NCBI GenBank assembly: GCA_036821485.1
Contig: DAISJM010000084.1
Location: 1 to 8,944, forward strand
From: DAISJM01 sp036821485
GTDB lineage: Bacteria > Verrucomicrobiota > Kiritimatiellia > CAIQIC01 > JAGNIJ01
Direction of reading: 5' to 3'
DNA: 8,944 bases
Shown here: one piece after another, positions 1 through 5,471 of the stretch
How positions within the stretch are numbered: the stretch's first letter is position 1
Layout of the letters: each line of letters starts with the position of its first letter
Notes under the pieces: generated by a model
The model's database searches: none
Seen by the model: the letters and a program-made list of their open reading frames with translations, nothing else
Told to the model about the DNA's origin: nothing
Position numbers and translations under genes: made by a program

Positions 1-54
1 GAGGCATGGGATTTGAACGGCAGGTCGTGTTCGATCCGGATGGAGAAGGCCTAG
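1..54 (+). CDS. Possible 3' end of an unidentified upstream gene
   Basis: Frame 1 is open from the window edge to a TAG at 52-54 (17 residues, ending in SIRMEKA). Nearly all its third codon positions are G or C, like the confident genes downstream. Frame 3 is also open from the edge to a TGA at 60-62 but has a less GC-biased third position, so frame 1 is the better guess. The fragment is too short to identify. In related bacteria other housekeeping genes often precede dksA-lspA, but nothing here shows which one this is. Confidence 0.25.
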   Translation, partial: EAWDLNGRSCSIRMEKA

Positions 55-58
55 TGTG

Positions 59-87
59 TTGACATGGATGGTGTGCTGTGGTAGGTA
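59..87 (+). promoter_or_regulatory. Candidate sigma70-type promoter for the dksA-lspA-miaA-hflX-radC-lpxA run
   Basis: A perfect -35 box, TTGACA, lies at 59-64. A 17-base spacer follows, then a weak -10 (TAGGTA, 82-87) preceded by TG at 79-80, which gives an extended -10 arrangement (TGn). Transcription would start near 94, leaving a leader of about 45 bases. The perfect -35 and exact spacing are in its favour; the poor -10 hexamer is against it. It lies in the only non-coding gap upstream of the first gene. Confidence 0.45.
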
Positions 88-138
88 ACCGCGGCTTTTT
101 GGGAACAGAGCCCGAGAGACTCAACCTTAACAGGGTGG

Positions 139-795
139 ATGATGTCAAAGAAAACCAAGACCGGCTCGAAGAAGAAGGTGGCAAAACCCGTCAAGGCTGC
201 CACAACCAAGCACGCCGCGGTCAAGAAGCAGAAGATCGCCAAGATCGCCAAGAAGCTTCACACGATGGCCCGCTTGGTTACGCCCAAGGCCGCCCGCCAG
301 AAATTGGTCAAGGAGAAGAAGGCCACGGAACAGCCGGAAGAGTTTATCATCAAGAAGGTCTTCAAGGCCGCCCAGCTCAAGGTTTACAAGCAGCTTCTCG
401 ATAATCTGCGCGAGCGCGTGGTGGGGGAGATCAGCTTCCTCGCCGGCGACAATCTGAACAGGTCGCAGAGGGAATCATCCGGCGATCTCTCCAGTTACAG
501 TTTCCACATGGCTGATCAGGGCACGGACAATTTCGATCGCGAGTTTGCGTTGAACCTGGTCAGCAGTGAGCAGGACGTGCTGTACGAAATCGACGACGCC
601 TTGGGACGGATCAAGTTGGGAACCTATGGCGTGTGCGAAGGATGCGCGAAAGCCATCGAAAAGCCGCGTCTGGCAGCCTTACCGTTCGCGAAGCTCTGCA
701 TTCGCTGCAAGTCCGAGGCTGAGAAGGGCAAGACGCGCTTCCGTCCGTTTGGCCCGTCACTCTCCCAAGGTGACACTGGTGAAACAAGCTCGTGA
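139..795 (+). CDS. DksA/TraR-family zinc-finger protein with Lys/Ala-rich N-terminal tail
   Basis: Likely a transcription regulator of the DksA/TraR/YteA family, whose members act in the RNA polymerase secondary channel, often with ppGpp. Of 218 residues, about the first 60 are very rich in Lys and Ala with repeated KK/AK steps, like histone H1-type tails. Residues 70-160 resemble the family's helical hairpin, with the segment MADQGTDNFDREF (124-136) matching the YteA-type motif. A four-Cys zinc finger follows: CEGC (166-169) and CIRC (187-190). E. coli DksA is about 151 residues, so the tail explains the extra length. ATG codons at 139 and 142 are adjacent; the AGGG at 132-135 suits 142 slightly better, so the true start may be one codon later. 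lspA begins 37 bases downstream. The family is clear; the exact target (rRNA promoters, DNA or ribosome) is not. The symbol dksA is withheld because YteA-like paralogues share the fold. Confidence 0.9.
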   Translation: MMSKKTKTGSKKKVAKPVKAATTKHAAVKKQKIAKIAKKLHTMARLVTPKAARQKLVKEKKATEQPEEFIIKKVFKAAQLKVYKQLLDNLRERVVGEISFLAGDNLNRSQRESSGDLSSYSFHMADQGTDNFDREFALNLVSSEQDVLYEIDDALGRIKLGTYGVCEGCAKAIEKPRLAALPFAKLCIRCKSEAEKGKTRFRPFGPSLSQGDTGETSS

Positions 796-832
796 TGCGG
801 GGGTTTGCCGCGCACGCGGGTGAAGGGGCACG

Positions 833-1339
833 ATGCTGGTCCTAATCCTTGGATTGGTGATAGCGGTCGTTGACCAGGTCACGAAGTATTTCGTTCGCAT
901 TCACTTTGCCGTTGGGGAATCCCTTCCGATCATCCCGGGGTTCTTTGACTTCACCTATGTCCGCAACACCGGCGCGGCATGGGGCATTATGGGTGGTCAG
1001 AACACGTGGCTCACGGTGTTGTCGGTGGTCATGCTCATCATCATGTTGGTCTTCCGCCGGTCTTTTCTCAGTGACACGTGGGAACACCGGTTGGCGTTGG
1101 GACTGATGGTGGGGGGTATTGTCGGAAATCTCGTGGACCGCATACGGTTGGGATGGGTCACGGACTTTCTCGATTTCAGTTGGCGTGGTCACCACTTCCC
1201 GGCGTTCAACGTGGCCGACTCGGCGATTTGTGTCGGCGTGGGCATCTATATACTTTCCGCCCTGTGGTTGGCGGGTCATCCGCTTCACGAATCCCAGCTC
1301 AAGGGTACCGCTCCTGCGGAAAACAAGTCTGATGGCTGA
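833..1339 (+). CDS. lspA: Lipoprotein signal peptidase (signal peptidase II)
   Basis: Inner-membrane aspartyl protease that cleaves the signal peptide from diacylglyceryl-prolipoproteins just before the lipidated Cys. The 168 residues match the usual family length and show about four hydrophobic segments (roughly 1-20, 58-74, 87-101, 130-147). Conserved blocks are present in order: VVDQVTKYF (12-20), RNTGAAWG (44-51), GNLVDRIRLGWVTDF (98-112) and FNVADSAI (125-132). By alignment with characterised LspA the catalytic Asp pair is D111 and D129. The ATG at 833 has AAGGGG at 823-828. The stop overlaps the start of miaA by 8 bases, implying coupled translation. The gene is intact with no missing key residue. 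Confidence 0.97.
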   Translation: MLVLILGLVIAVVDQVTKYFVRIHFAVGESLPIIPGFFDFTYVRNTGAAWGIMGGQNTWLTVLSVVMLIIMLVFRRSFLSDTWEHRLALGLMVGGIVGNLVDRIRLGWVTDFLDFSWRGHHFPAFNVADSAICVGVGIYILSALWLAGHPLHESQLKGTAPAENKSDG

Positions 1340-2321
1340 CGGTCTTCAGAGGTCGTCCAGTTCTGCATCCGGCGATTCCCCGGCCGGTGGTTCAACAACG
1401 CGTGCCTATTTCCTTGTGGGGCCCACGGCTTGTGGCAAGACGGAGATCGCCCAGCGGATTGCCAAGCGGGAGGGGTGGGGCATTCTCTCGGCTGACTCCA
1501 TGCTGGTCTATCGCGGCATGGATATTGGAACGGCGAAGCCGACCGCAGAGGAGCGCGACGGCGTGTCGTATGGCGGGTTGGACTTGGTGGATCCCTCGGA
1601 GTCGTTCAGCGTGGGGCGCTACGTGACGGTTGCGCGGAGCTACTTGGAGGAGGCCCGGCAGGCCGGGCGGGCCACGATCGTGGCGGGCGGAACCGGGTTG
1701 TACGTGAAGTGTCTTACGGAAGGGCTGGCTCCGCTGCCGGAGGAAGATCCGGTGTTGCGGAACCGGTTGGAGGAATGCCTGGAGGCGCGGGGGGTGGAGG
1801 GGTTGCAGGACGAACTGCGGCGATTGGACGAGGCTCGGCTGCGCGAGTTGAAGGACCCGCTGAATCCCCGGCGATTGATTCGTGCCATCGAGTTGGCCCA
1901 TCATCGTGCGGATCGCAGGCCGGCGTGGGCCGGCAGACCGGACGTGCCGCTGGTGGGGTTGTTCATGGAGCCGGGCATGCTGGCGAAGCGGATCGAAGCC
2001 CGCGTGGCGCAAATGTATGAGCACGGGCTGTTGGATGAAGCGGCGGACCTGCGGGAGAGGGTTGCCTTGTCGAAGACCGCGCTGCAGGCCATTGGCTATG
2101 CCGAGGCGTTCAGTGTGTTGGATGGGAAGCTGAGTGTCGGCGAGGCGATGTATCACACGGCCGTCAGAACACGGCAGTTGGCCAAGCGGCAGATGACGTG
2201 GTTTAGGCGTCAGGCGCGCGTGGAGTGGGTGACGGTGGAACGCGGCATGAGAGCGGACGACGTGGCAGAGGCGGTAAGCATGTTGTGGAGGACATATGGC
2301 GCGACCCCTGTGGTCATCTGA
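1332..2321 (+). CDS. miaA: tRNA dimethylallyltransferase
   Basis: Transfers the dimethylallyl group from dimethylallyl diphosphate to N6 of A37 in tRNAs that read UNN codons, giving i6A, which MiaB can then modify further. The protein has 329 residues. It shows the P-loop GPTACGKT (30-37), the SADSMLVYRGMDIGTAKP block (53-70) with catalytic-type D55, AGGTGLYV (118-125), RLIRAIE (181-187) and the C-terminal TRQLAKRQMTWFR (280-292). All are family signatures. The reading frame is open upstream to 1119, but that part only shadows lspA; the ATG at 1332 overlaps the lspA stop and leaves a Ser/Gly-rich stretch of about 24 residues before the first strand. There is no good Shine-Dalgarno sequence, so translation probably depends on lspA. 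hflX starts inside the 3' end. Confidence 0.97.
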   Translation: MADGLQRSSSSASGDSPAGGSTTRAYFLVGPTACGKTEIAQRIAKREGWGILSADSMLVYRGMDIGTAKPTAEERDGVSYGGLDLVDPSESFSVGRYVTVARSYLEEARQAGRATIVAGGTGLYVKCLTEGLAPLPEEDPVLRNRLEECLEARGVEGLQDELRRLDEARLRELKDPLNPRRLIRAIELAHHRADRRPAWAGRPDVPLVGLFMEPGMLAKRIEARVAQMYEHGLLDEAADLRERVALSKTALQAIGYAEAFSVLDGKLSVGEAMYHTAVRTRQLAKRQMTWFRRQARVEWVTVERGMRADDVAEAVSMLWRTYGATPVVI

Positions 2322-3627
2322 ACCCGAGGAAGAGCGGGCATTTCTCGTCGGCATCCAGCTCAGAGGCCGCACGATGGGAGACGTGGGCGATTCGCTCGAC
2401 GAGTTGCACTTGCTATCGGAGACGGGTGGGGCCGTGGTGACGGGGCGCCTGGTGTGCCGGCAGCCGTCGGTCCATCCGGCAACCTATATCGGCAAGGGCA
2501 AGGCCGCGGAGATTGCGGCCCAGGTGGCTGAACAGGGCATCACGACCGTGGTGTTCGATGACGACTTGTCGGCGGCCCAAGGGCGAAATCTGAGCGAGAT
2601 CATAGGCTGCAAGATCATCGACAGGACGCAGCTGATTCTGGACATCTTTGCGCAGCACGCACGGACGAAGGAGGGCCGGCTTCAGATCGAACTGGCCCAG
2701 CTCGAATATCTGCTTCCGCGATTGCGCAGGATGTGGACGCATCTGGAGCGGCAGCGCGGTGGTATCGGCCTGCGCGGTCCCGGCGAGCAGCAGTTGGAAT
2801 TGGACCGCCGCAAGATTCAGGACCGGATTGCGCGGATATCCGTTGCCCTGGAGGATGTGCGTGCGCGGCGCTCGGAGCAGCGCCGTGGCCGGCGCCGCCA
2901 CGGCTGGGCATTGATCACGCTGGTGGGCTACACGAACGCCGGCAAATCCACCCTGTTGAATGGGCTGACCGGTGCAGAGGTGGAGGCCGATGACCGGTTA
3001 TTCGCCACGCTTGATCCGACCACGCGCCAGATCAAGCTGCCGAATCATCAGCCCGCGCTGGTGACGGATACGGTGGGCTTTATCCGCAAGTTGCCGCATC
3101 ACCTGGTGGATTCATTTCGGGCTACGCTTGAGGAAGTGAACGAGGCGGATGTGCTGATGCATGTGATCGACGCGTCTCATCCGCAGGTCGATCAGCAGAT
3201 CGATGCGGTGCATGGTGTGCTGCGTGACCTGGGTGCAGAAGACAAGCCTGTGATCCATGTCCTGAACAAGATGGACTTGCCTGCGGCGGAGCTCCATGCC
3301 CGGCGACTTGCGGAGAGGGTGGGTGGGCGCGTCGTGGAGATATCGGCTTTGACGGGGAAGGGGCTTGACCAGCTTCGCGTTGAAGTGGCGGACTACTTGA
3401 AGAGCCGCAATGTTCGCGTTCACCTGCGCGTGCCGGTATCCGAGGGGAAGTTGCTGGCGGCCATTCGCAGCGTCAGCCGCACCTATGCGGAGACATACGG
3501 CGACGACGAAACGGTGGAGATCGATGCGGCGGTACCGGGCAGCATGCTCGGGGCGTGCGCCAAGTATGACATCGAGGCAATGGGGAAGGGTGTTGAAGAG
3601 GGTGGAGGGACAGATGGCAAAGGCTGA
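2296..3627 (+). CDS. hflX: GTPase HflX, ribosome-splitting/rescue factor
   Basis: HflX binds the 50S subunit and, in E. coli, splits stalled ribosomes under heat stress. The 443 residues follow the family plan. The N-terminal domain begins EERAFLVGIQ (12-21) and includes YIGKGKAAEI (64-73). ERQRGGIGLRGPGEQQLELD (151-170) is the glycine-rich HflX signature, followed by a basic coiled linker (171-203). The GTPase domain has G1 GYTNAGKS (211-218), G2 FATLDPT (236-242), G3 DTVG (258-261), G4 NKMD (324-327) and G5 SALTG (350-354). GGAGG at 2287-2291 supports the ATG at 2296. The gene overlaps miaA by 26 bases and radC by 14. In E. coli, hfq sits between miaA and hflX; here there is none. The Gly-rich C-terminal end overlaps the radC ribosome binding site. 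Confidence 0.97.
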   Translation: MARPLWSSEPEEERAFLVGIQLRGRTMGDVGDSLDELHLLSETGGAVVTGRLVCRQPSVHPATYIGKGKAAEIAAQVAEQGITTVVFDDDLSAAQGRNLSEIIGCKIIDRTQLILDIFAQHARTKEGRLQIELAQLEYLLPRLRRMWTHLERQRGGIGLRGPGEQQLELDRRKIQDRIARISVALEDVRARRSEQRRGRRRHGWALITLVGYTNAGKSTLLNGLTGAEVEADDRLFATLDPTTRQIKLPNHQPALVTDTVGFIRKLPHHLVDSFRATLEEVNEADVLMHVIDASHPQVDQQIDAVHGVLRDLGAEDKPVIHVLNKMDLPAAELHARRLAERVGGRVVEISALTGKGLDQLRVEVADYLKSRNVRVHLRVPVSEGKLLAAIRSVSRTYAETYGDDETVEIDAAVPGSMLGACAKYDIEAMGKGVEEGGGTDGKG

Positions 3628-4369
3628 GCGTACGGCGGTGTATGACGGGGCGTCGAGGCGGGTCAAGGATCTGCCGTCGCGGTTGAGGCCGCGGGAGCTG
3701 TTTGACCGGTTTGGAGCGGAGAGTGTGTCGGAGTCGGTGCTGCTGGCGTTGCTGCTGCGGAGTGGCGTCAAGGGCGTAAACGTCGTGGATGTGGCGGAGC
3801 GGTTGCTGGAGGAATACGGATCGCTGACCGCGTTGGCGCAGGTGTCGATCGACGAACTCGCGCGATGGAAGGGCGTGGGCCGGGTGAAGGCACAGATCAT
3901 CAGGGCCGCGTTGGAGTTGGCCCGGCGGTTGAGCGACGAGAAGGCGCCTCCGCGCGACATGATTCGCAGTCCGGCTGACGCCGCCCGTGTGCTGCGGCAA
4001 CATGCGCGGGTTCGTGAACAGGAGGCGTTCTGGGTGCTATTGCTGGATACGAAGTGCAGGTTGAAGCGTCCGCCGATTGAGGTCACGAAGGGATTGCTGG
4101 ACGCGAGCTTGGTTCATCCGCGCGAGGTGTTCAAGGAGGCGATCCGGGCATCGTCGGCGGCGGTCGTGGTGGTGCACAATCATCCCTCGGGCGATCCGAC
4201 GCCTTCGGCCGAGGACATCCACATTTCAAAACAACTTGTGCAGGCGGGGCATGTGGTTGACATCAAGGTGCTGGATCACGTTATCTTGGGCCTTGGCGAT
4301 GAACAGCGGGACGCGGATCATGTGAGCCTACGGGAGTCGGGCTTGGTCGATTTTGAAAAAGGACAGTGA
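3614..4369 (+). CDS. radC: RadC-family JAB/MPN-domain protein (UPF0758)
   Basis: The 251-residue protein has a helix-hairpin-helix-like region (ELARWKGVGRVKAQIIRAAL, 81-100) and a C-terminal JAB/MPN metalloprotease-like domain. The JAMM zinc motif is complete: H188, H190 and D201 within HNHPSGDPTPSAED (188-201), with E137 as the likely upstream Glu. This predicts a metal-dependent hydrolase. The name comes from an old link with DNA repair in E. coli that later work did not support, so the biological role is open. The frame is open from 3410, but the upstream part shadows hflX; GGAGG at 3604-3608 sits 5 bases before the ATG at 3614, which decides the start. The gene overlaps hflX by 14 bases, and lpxA begins 4 bases after its stop. 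Confidence 0.95.
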   Translation: MAKAERTAVYDGASRRVKDLPSRLRPRELFDRFGAESVSESVLLALLLRSGVKGVNVVDVAERLLEEYGSLTALAQVSIDELARWKGVGRVKAQIIRAALELARRLSDEKAPPRDMIRSPADAARVLRQHARVREQEAFWVLLLDTKCRLKRPPIEVTKGLLDASLVHPREVFKEAIRASSAAVVVVHNHPSGDPTPSAEDIHISKQLVQAGHVVDIKVLDHVILGLGDEQRDADHVSLRESGLVDFEKGQ

Positions 4370-4373
4370 CATC

Positions 4374-5177
4374 ATGAGCATACATTCCACGGCATCGGTG
4401 GATTCCAAGGCAACCTTGGGGCAGGACGTTGACGTTGGCCCTTTTGCAGTGATTGAAGCGGGTGTGCACATCGGCGATCGCTGCGTGATTGGTCCGCATG
4501 CAGTGATTCGCCGCTACACGACGATGGGGGCAGGCTGTCGTGTGCATCCGGGCGCATGTATTGGGGACGACCCCCAGGATCTTGGTTTCAAGGGCGGGGA
4601 GAGCTTTGTTCGAATTGGGGCGAATTGCGTGATGCGCGAAGGTGTGACGATTCACCGGGGATCGAAGGAGGGTACGGAGACGGTGATGGGTGATGGATGC
4701 TTTCTGATGGCGAACAGTCATCTGGCGCACAACGTGAAGATGGGCAACAACGTCATCCTGGCGAATGGCGTGCTCCTTGCCGGCTACGTTGAAGTGGGCG
4801 ACCGCGTGTTCATCAGCGGGAACGCAGCCGTACATCAATTTGCGCGCGTGGGAACACTGGCGATGGTCGGCGGACTCGGAGCAATTTCGAAGGATGTGCC
4901 TCCCTATTGCACGACGCGTAACTCCCGTCAGAATTGTGTGGCGGGGCTCAATGTTGTGGGTATGCGTAGGGCGGGGTTCAACCCGGCGGATCGTCTGGCC
5001 GTGCGGCAGGCGTTCAAGCTACTGTATCGGTCGGGATTGAATGTTTCGCAGGCCGTTGAGCGCCTGCGGTCGGAGTTTCCAGAAGGGCCCGTGCGCGTGC
5101 TCTGGGAGTTCGTAGAAGCGTCCAAACGGGGTATCTGCCCTTACGGCGGCGGGGACGAAGAAGAGAGCGGCGATTGA
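4374..5177 (+). CDS. lpxA: UDP-N-acetylglucosamine O-acyltransferase (lipid A synthesis)
   Basis: Catalyses the first step of lipid A synthesis: transfer of a 3-hydroxyacyl chain from acyl carrier protein to UDP-GlcNAc in the cytoplasm. The 267 residues begin with left-handed beta-helix hexapeptide repeats (about 3-175), followed by the helical C-terminal domain starting near DVPPY (174-178) and including FKLLYRSG (214-221). SHLAHN (115-120) carries the catalytic His, H119, equivalent to E. coli H125. HQF (154-156) is conserved. G167 aligns with E. coli G173, the acyl-chain ruler residue, which would favour a long chain near C14. The ATG at 4374 has AAAGGA at 4358-4363. A TTG at 4353 would add seven residues but overlaps radC and is not needed. 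The gene is not beside fabZ, lpxD or lpxB. It is the last gene before the riboflavin leader, and no terminator follows it. Confidence 0.95.
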   Translation: MSIHSTASVDSKATLGQDVDVGPFAVIEAGVHIGDRCVIGPHAVIRRYTTMGAGCRVHPGACIGDDPQDLGFKGGESFVRIGANCVMREGVTIHRGSKEGTETVMGDGCFLMANSHLAHNVKMGNNVILANGVLLAGYVEVGDRVFISGNAAVHQFARVGTLAMVGGLGAISKDVPPYCTTRNSRQNCVAGLNVVGMRRAGFNPADRLAVRQAFKLLYRSGLNVSQAVERLRSEFPEGPVRVLWEFVEASKRGICPYGGGDEEESGD

Positions 5178-5183
5178 TTCCTG

Positions 5184-5212
5184 TTGCGCAAAGAGCGGTG
5201 GGGGCGTACATT
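5184..5212 (+). promoter_or_regulatory. Candidate promoter of the riboflavin operon
   Basis: TTGCGC (5184-5189) and TACATT (5207-5212) are separated by exactly 17 bases and match the sigma70 consensus at 3/6 and 4/6 positions. Transcription would start near 5219, about 20 bases before the riboswitch P1 stem. The matches are modest but the position is right: a short gap between the lpxA stop and the aptamer. Readthrough from lpxA is also possible, since no terminator is visible between them. Confidence 0.4.
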
Positions 5213-5237
5213 AGGTAAAACTGAATAGATAGAGATG

Positions 5238-5406
5238 CGATCTTCAGGGCATGGTGACTGCGACCTCATGAGAGGACGTGGAATTCCTGACCGGCGGTGA
5301 AAGCCCGCGACTCCCGGTGTAGCGAAAGCGAATCGGGACTGATGCGGTAGTCCTGGTAAAACAGGGTACCCGCAGCCGACAGTAAAGTCTGGATGAAAGA
5401 AGATCG
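5238..5406 (+). promoter_or_regulatory. FMN riboswitch (RFN element) aptamer
   Basis: Senses flavin mononucleotide and controls the riboflavin genes downstream. The RFN conserved blocks appear in order: GGGCA (5247-5251), GAATTCC (5281-5287), ACCGGCGGT (5290-5298), AGCCCGCGA (5302-5310), GCCGACAGTAAAGTC (5375-5389) and GGATGAA (5391-5397). P1 is an uninterrupted 8-bp stem, CGATCTTC (5238-5245) with GAAGATCG (5399-5406). P3 pairs GCGG (5294-5297) with CCGC (5305-5308). P4 pairs TCCCG (5312-5316) with CGGGA (5334-5338) and has a GAAA tetraloop. P5 pairs GCGG (5344-5347) with CCGC (5370-5373). Two departures stand out: an extra hairpin inside L2 (5258-5281) and one inside L5 (about 5351-5366), making the element longer than usual. 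The downstream gene is ribBA, the expected target. Confidence 0.97.
5258..5281 (+). other. Extra hairpin inserted in riboswitch loop L2
   Basis: The usual L2 loop sequence (GGTGA then AATTCC) is split cleanly by 24 bases that fold on themselves. CTGCG (5258-5262) pairs with CGTGG (5277-5281), including two G-T wobbles. An A-A mismatch follows, then CCTC (5264-5267) pairs with GAGG (5272-5275), closing an ATGA loop. The conserved bases on both sides are kept, so this looks like an added stem rather than decay. Confidence 0.75.
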
Positions 5407-5424
5407 GGCCGTCGCCCGTTTTCT
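5398..5424 (+). promoter_or_regulatory. Hairpin competing with riboswitch P1 (expression platform)
   Basis: Bases 5398-5409 can pair with 5414-5424: CGGGC with GCCCG around a CGTC loop, then one bulged T (5404), then AGAAGA with TTTTCT including one G-T wobble. The 5' arm contains the whole 3' strand of P1 (5399-5406), so this hairpin and P1 exclude each other. It ends immediately before the terminator stem. It is probably the ligand-free alternative structure, but because it does not overlap the terminator, how it would prevent termination is unclear. Confidence 0.5.
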
Positions 5425-5455
5425 GCCTTGGAGACTCATGCTCCAAGGCTTTTTT
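5425..5455 (+). terminator. Intrinsic terminator of the FMN riboswitch
   Basis: A perfect 9-bp stem, GCCTTGGAG (5425-5433) with CTCCAAGGC (5441-5449), closes a 7-base loop (ACTCATG) and is followed at once by TTTTTT (5450-5455). It lies between the aptamer and the ribBA ribosome binding site, the classic place for FMN-dependent transcription attenuation. FMN binding would be expected to favour termination. Confidence 0.93.
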
Positions 5456-5471
5456 ATTGGGTGTAAGGAAC

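Noticed and set aside
78..404. Open frame of 108 codons on the + strand in another frame of the dksA-like gene
   Set aside because: Its repetitive Gln/Gly/Glu/Arg-rich product is simply the Lys-rich coding region read out of frame; the zinc-finger frame is the real one.
808..819. CCGC/GCGG hairpin between the dksA-like gene and lspA as a terminator
   Set aside because: The stem is only 4 bp and no T tract follows, so it would not terminate transcription.
1392..2372. Open frame of 326 codons on the - strand opposite miaA
   Set aside because: The translation is low-complexity (Arg, His, Pro, Gln) with no motif, and the + strand is fully accounted for by miaA.
3112..4086. Open frame of 324 codons on the - strand across hflX and radC
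   Set aside because: It spans the junction of two well-supported + strand genes and its Ser/Arg-rich translation shows no domain.
4353..4373. TTG at 4353 as the lpxA start
   Set aside because: It lies inside radC and adds residues with no family counterpart; the ATG at 4374 has an upstream AAAGGA and gives the normal LpxA N-terminus.
5405..5422. CGGGC/GCCCG hairpin followed by TTTT as a first, tandem terminator
   Set aside because: The T run is short and can itself pair with AGAAGA upstream, so a P1-competing structure explains these bases better. The 9-bp stem with T6 immediately downstream is the convincing terminator.
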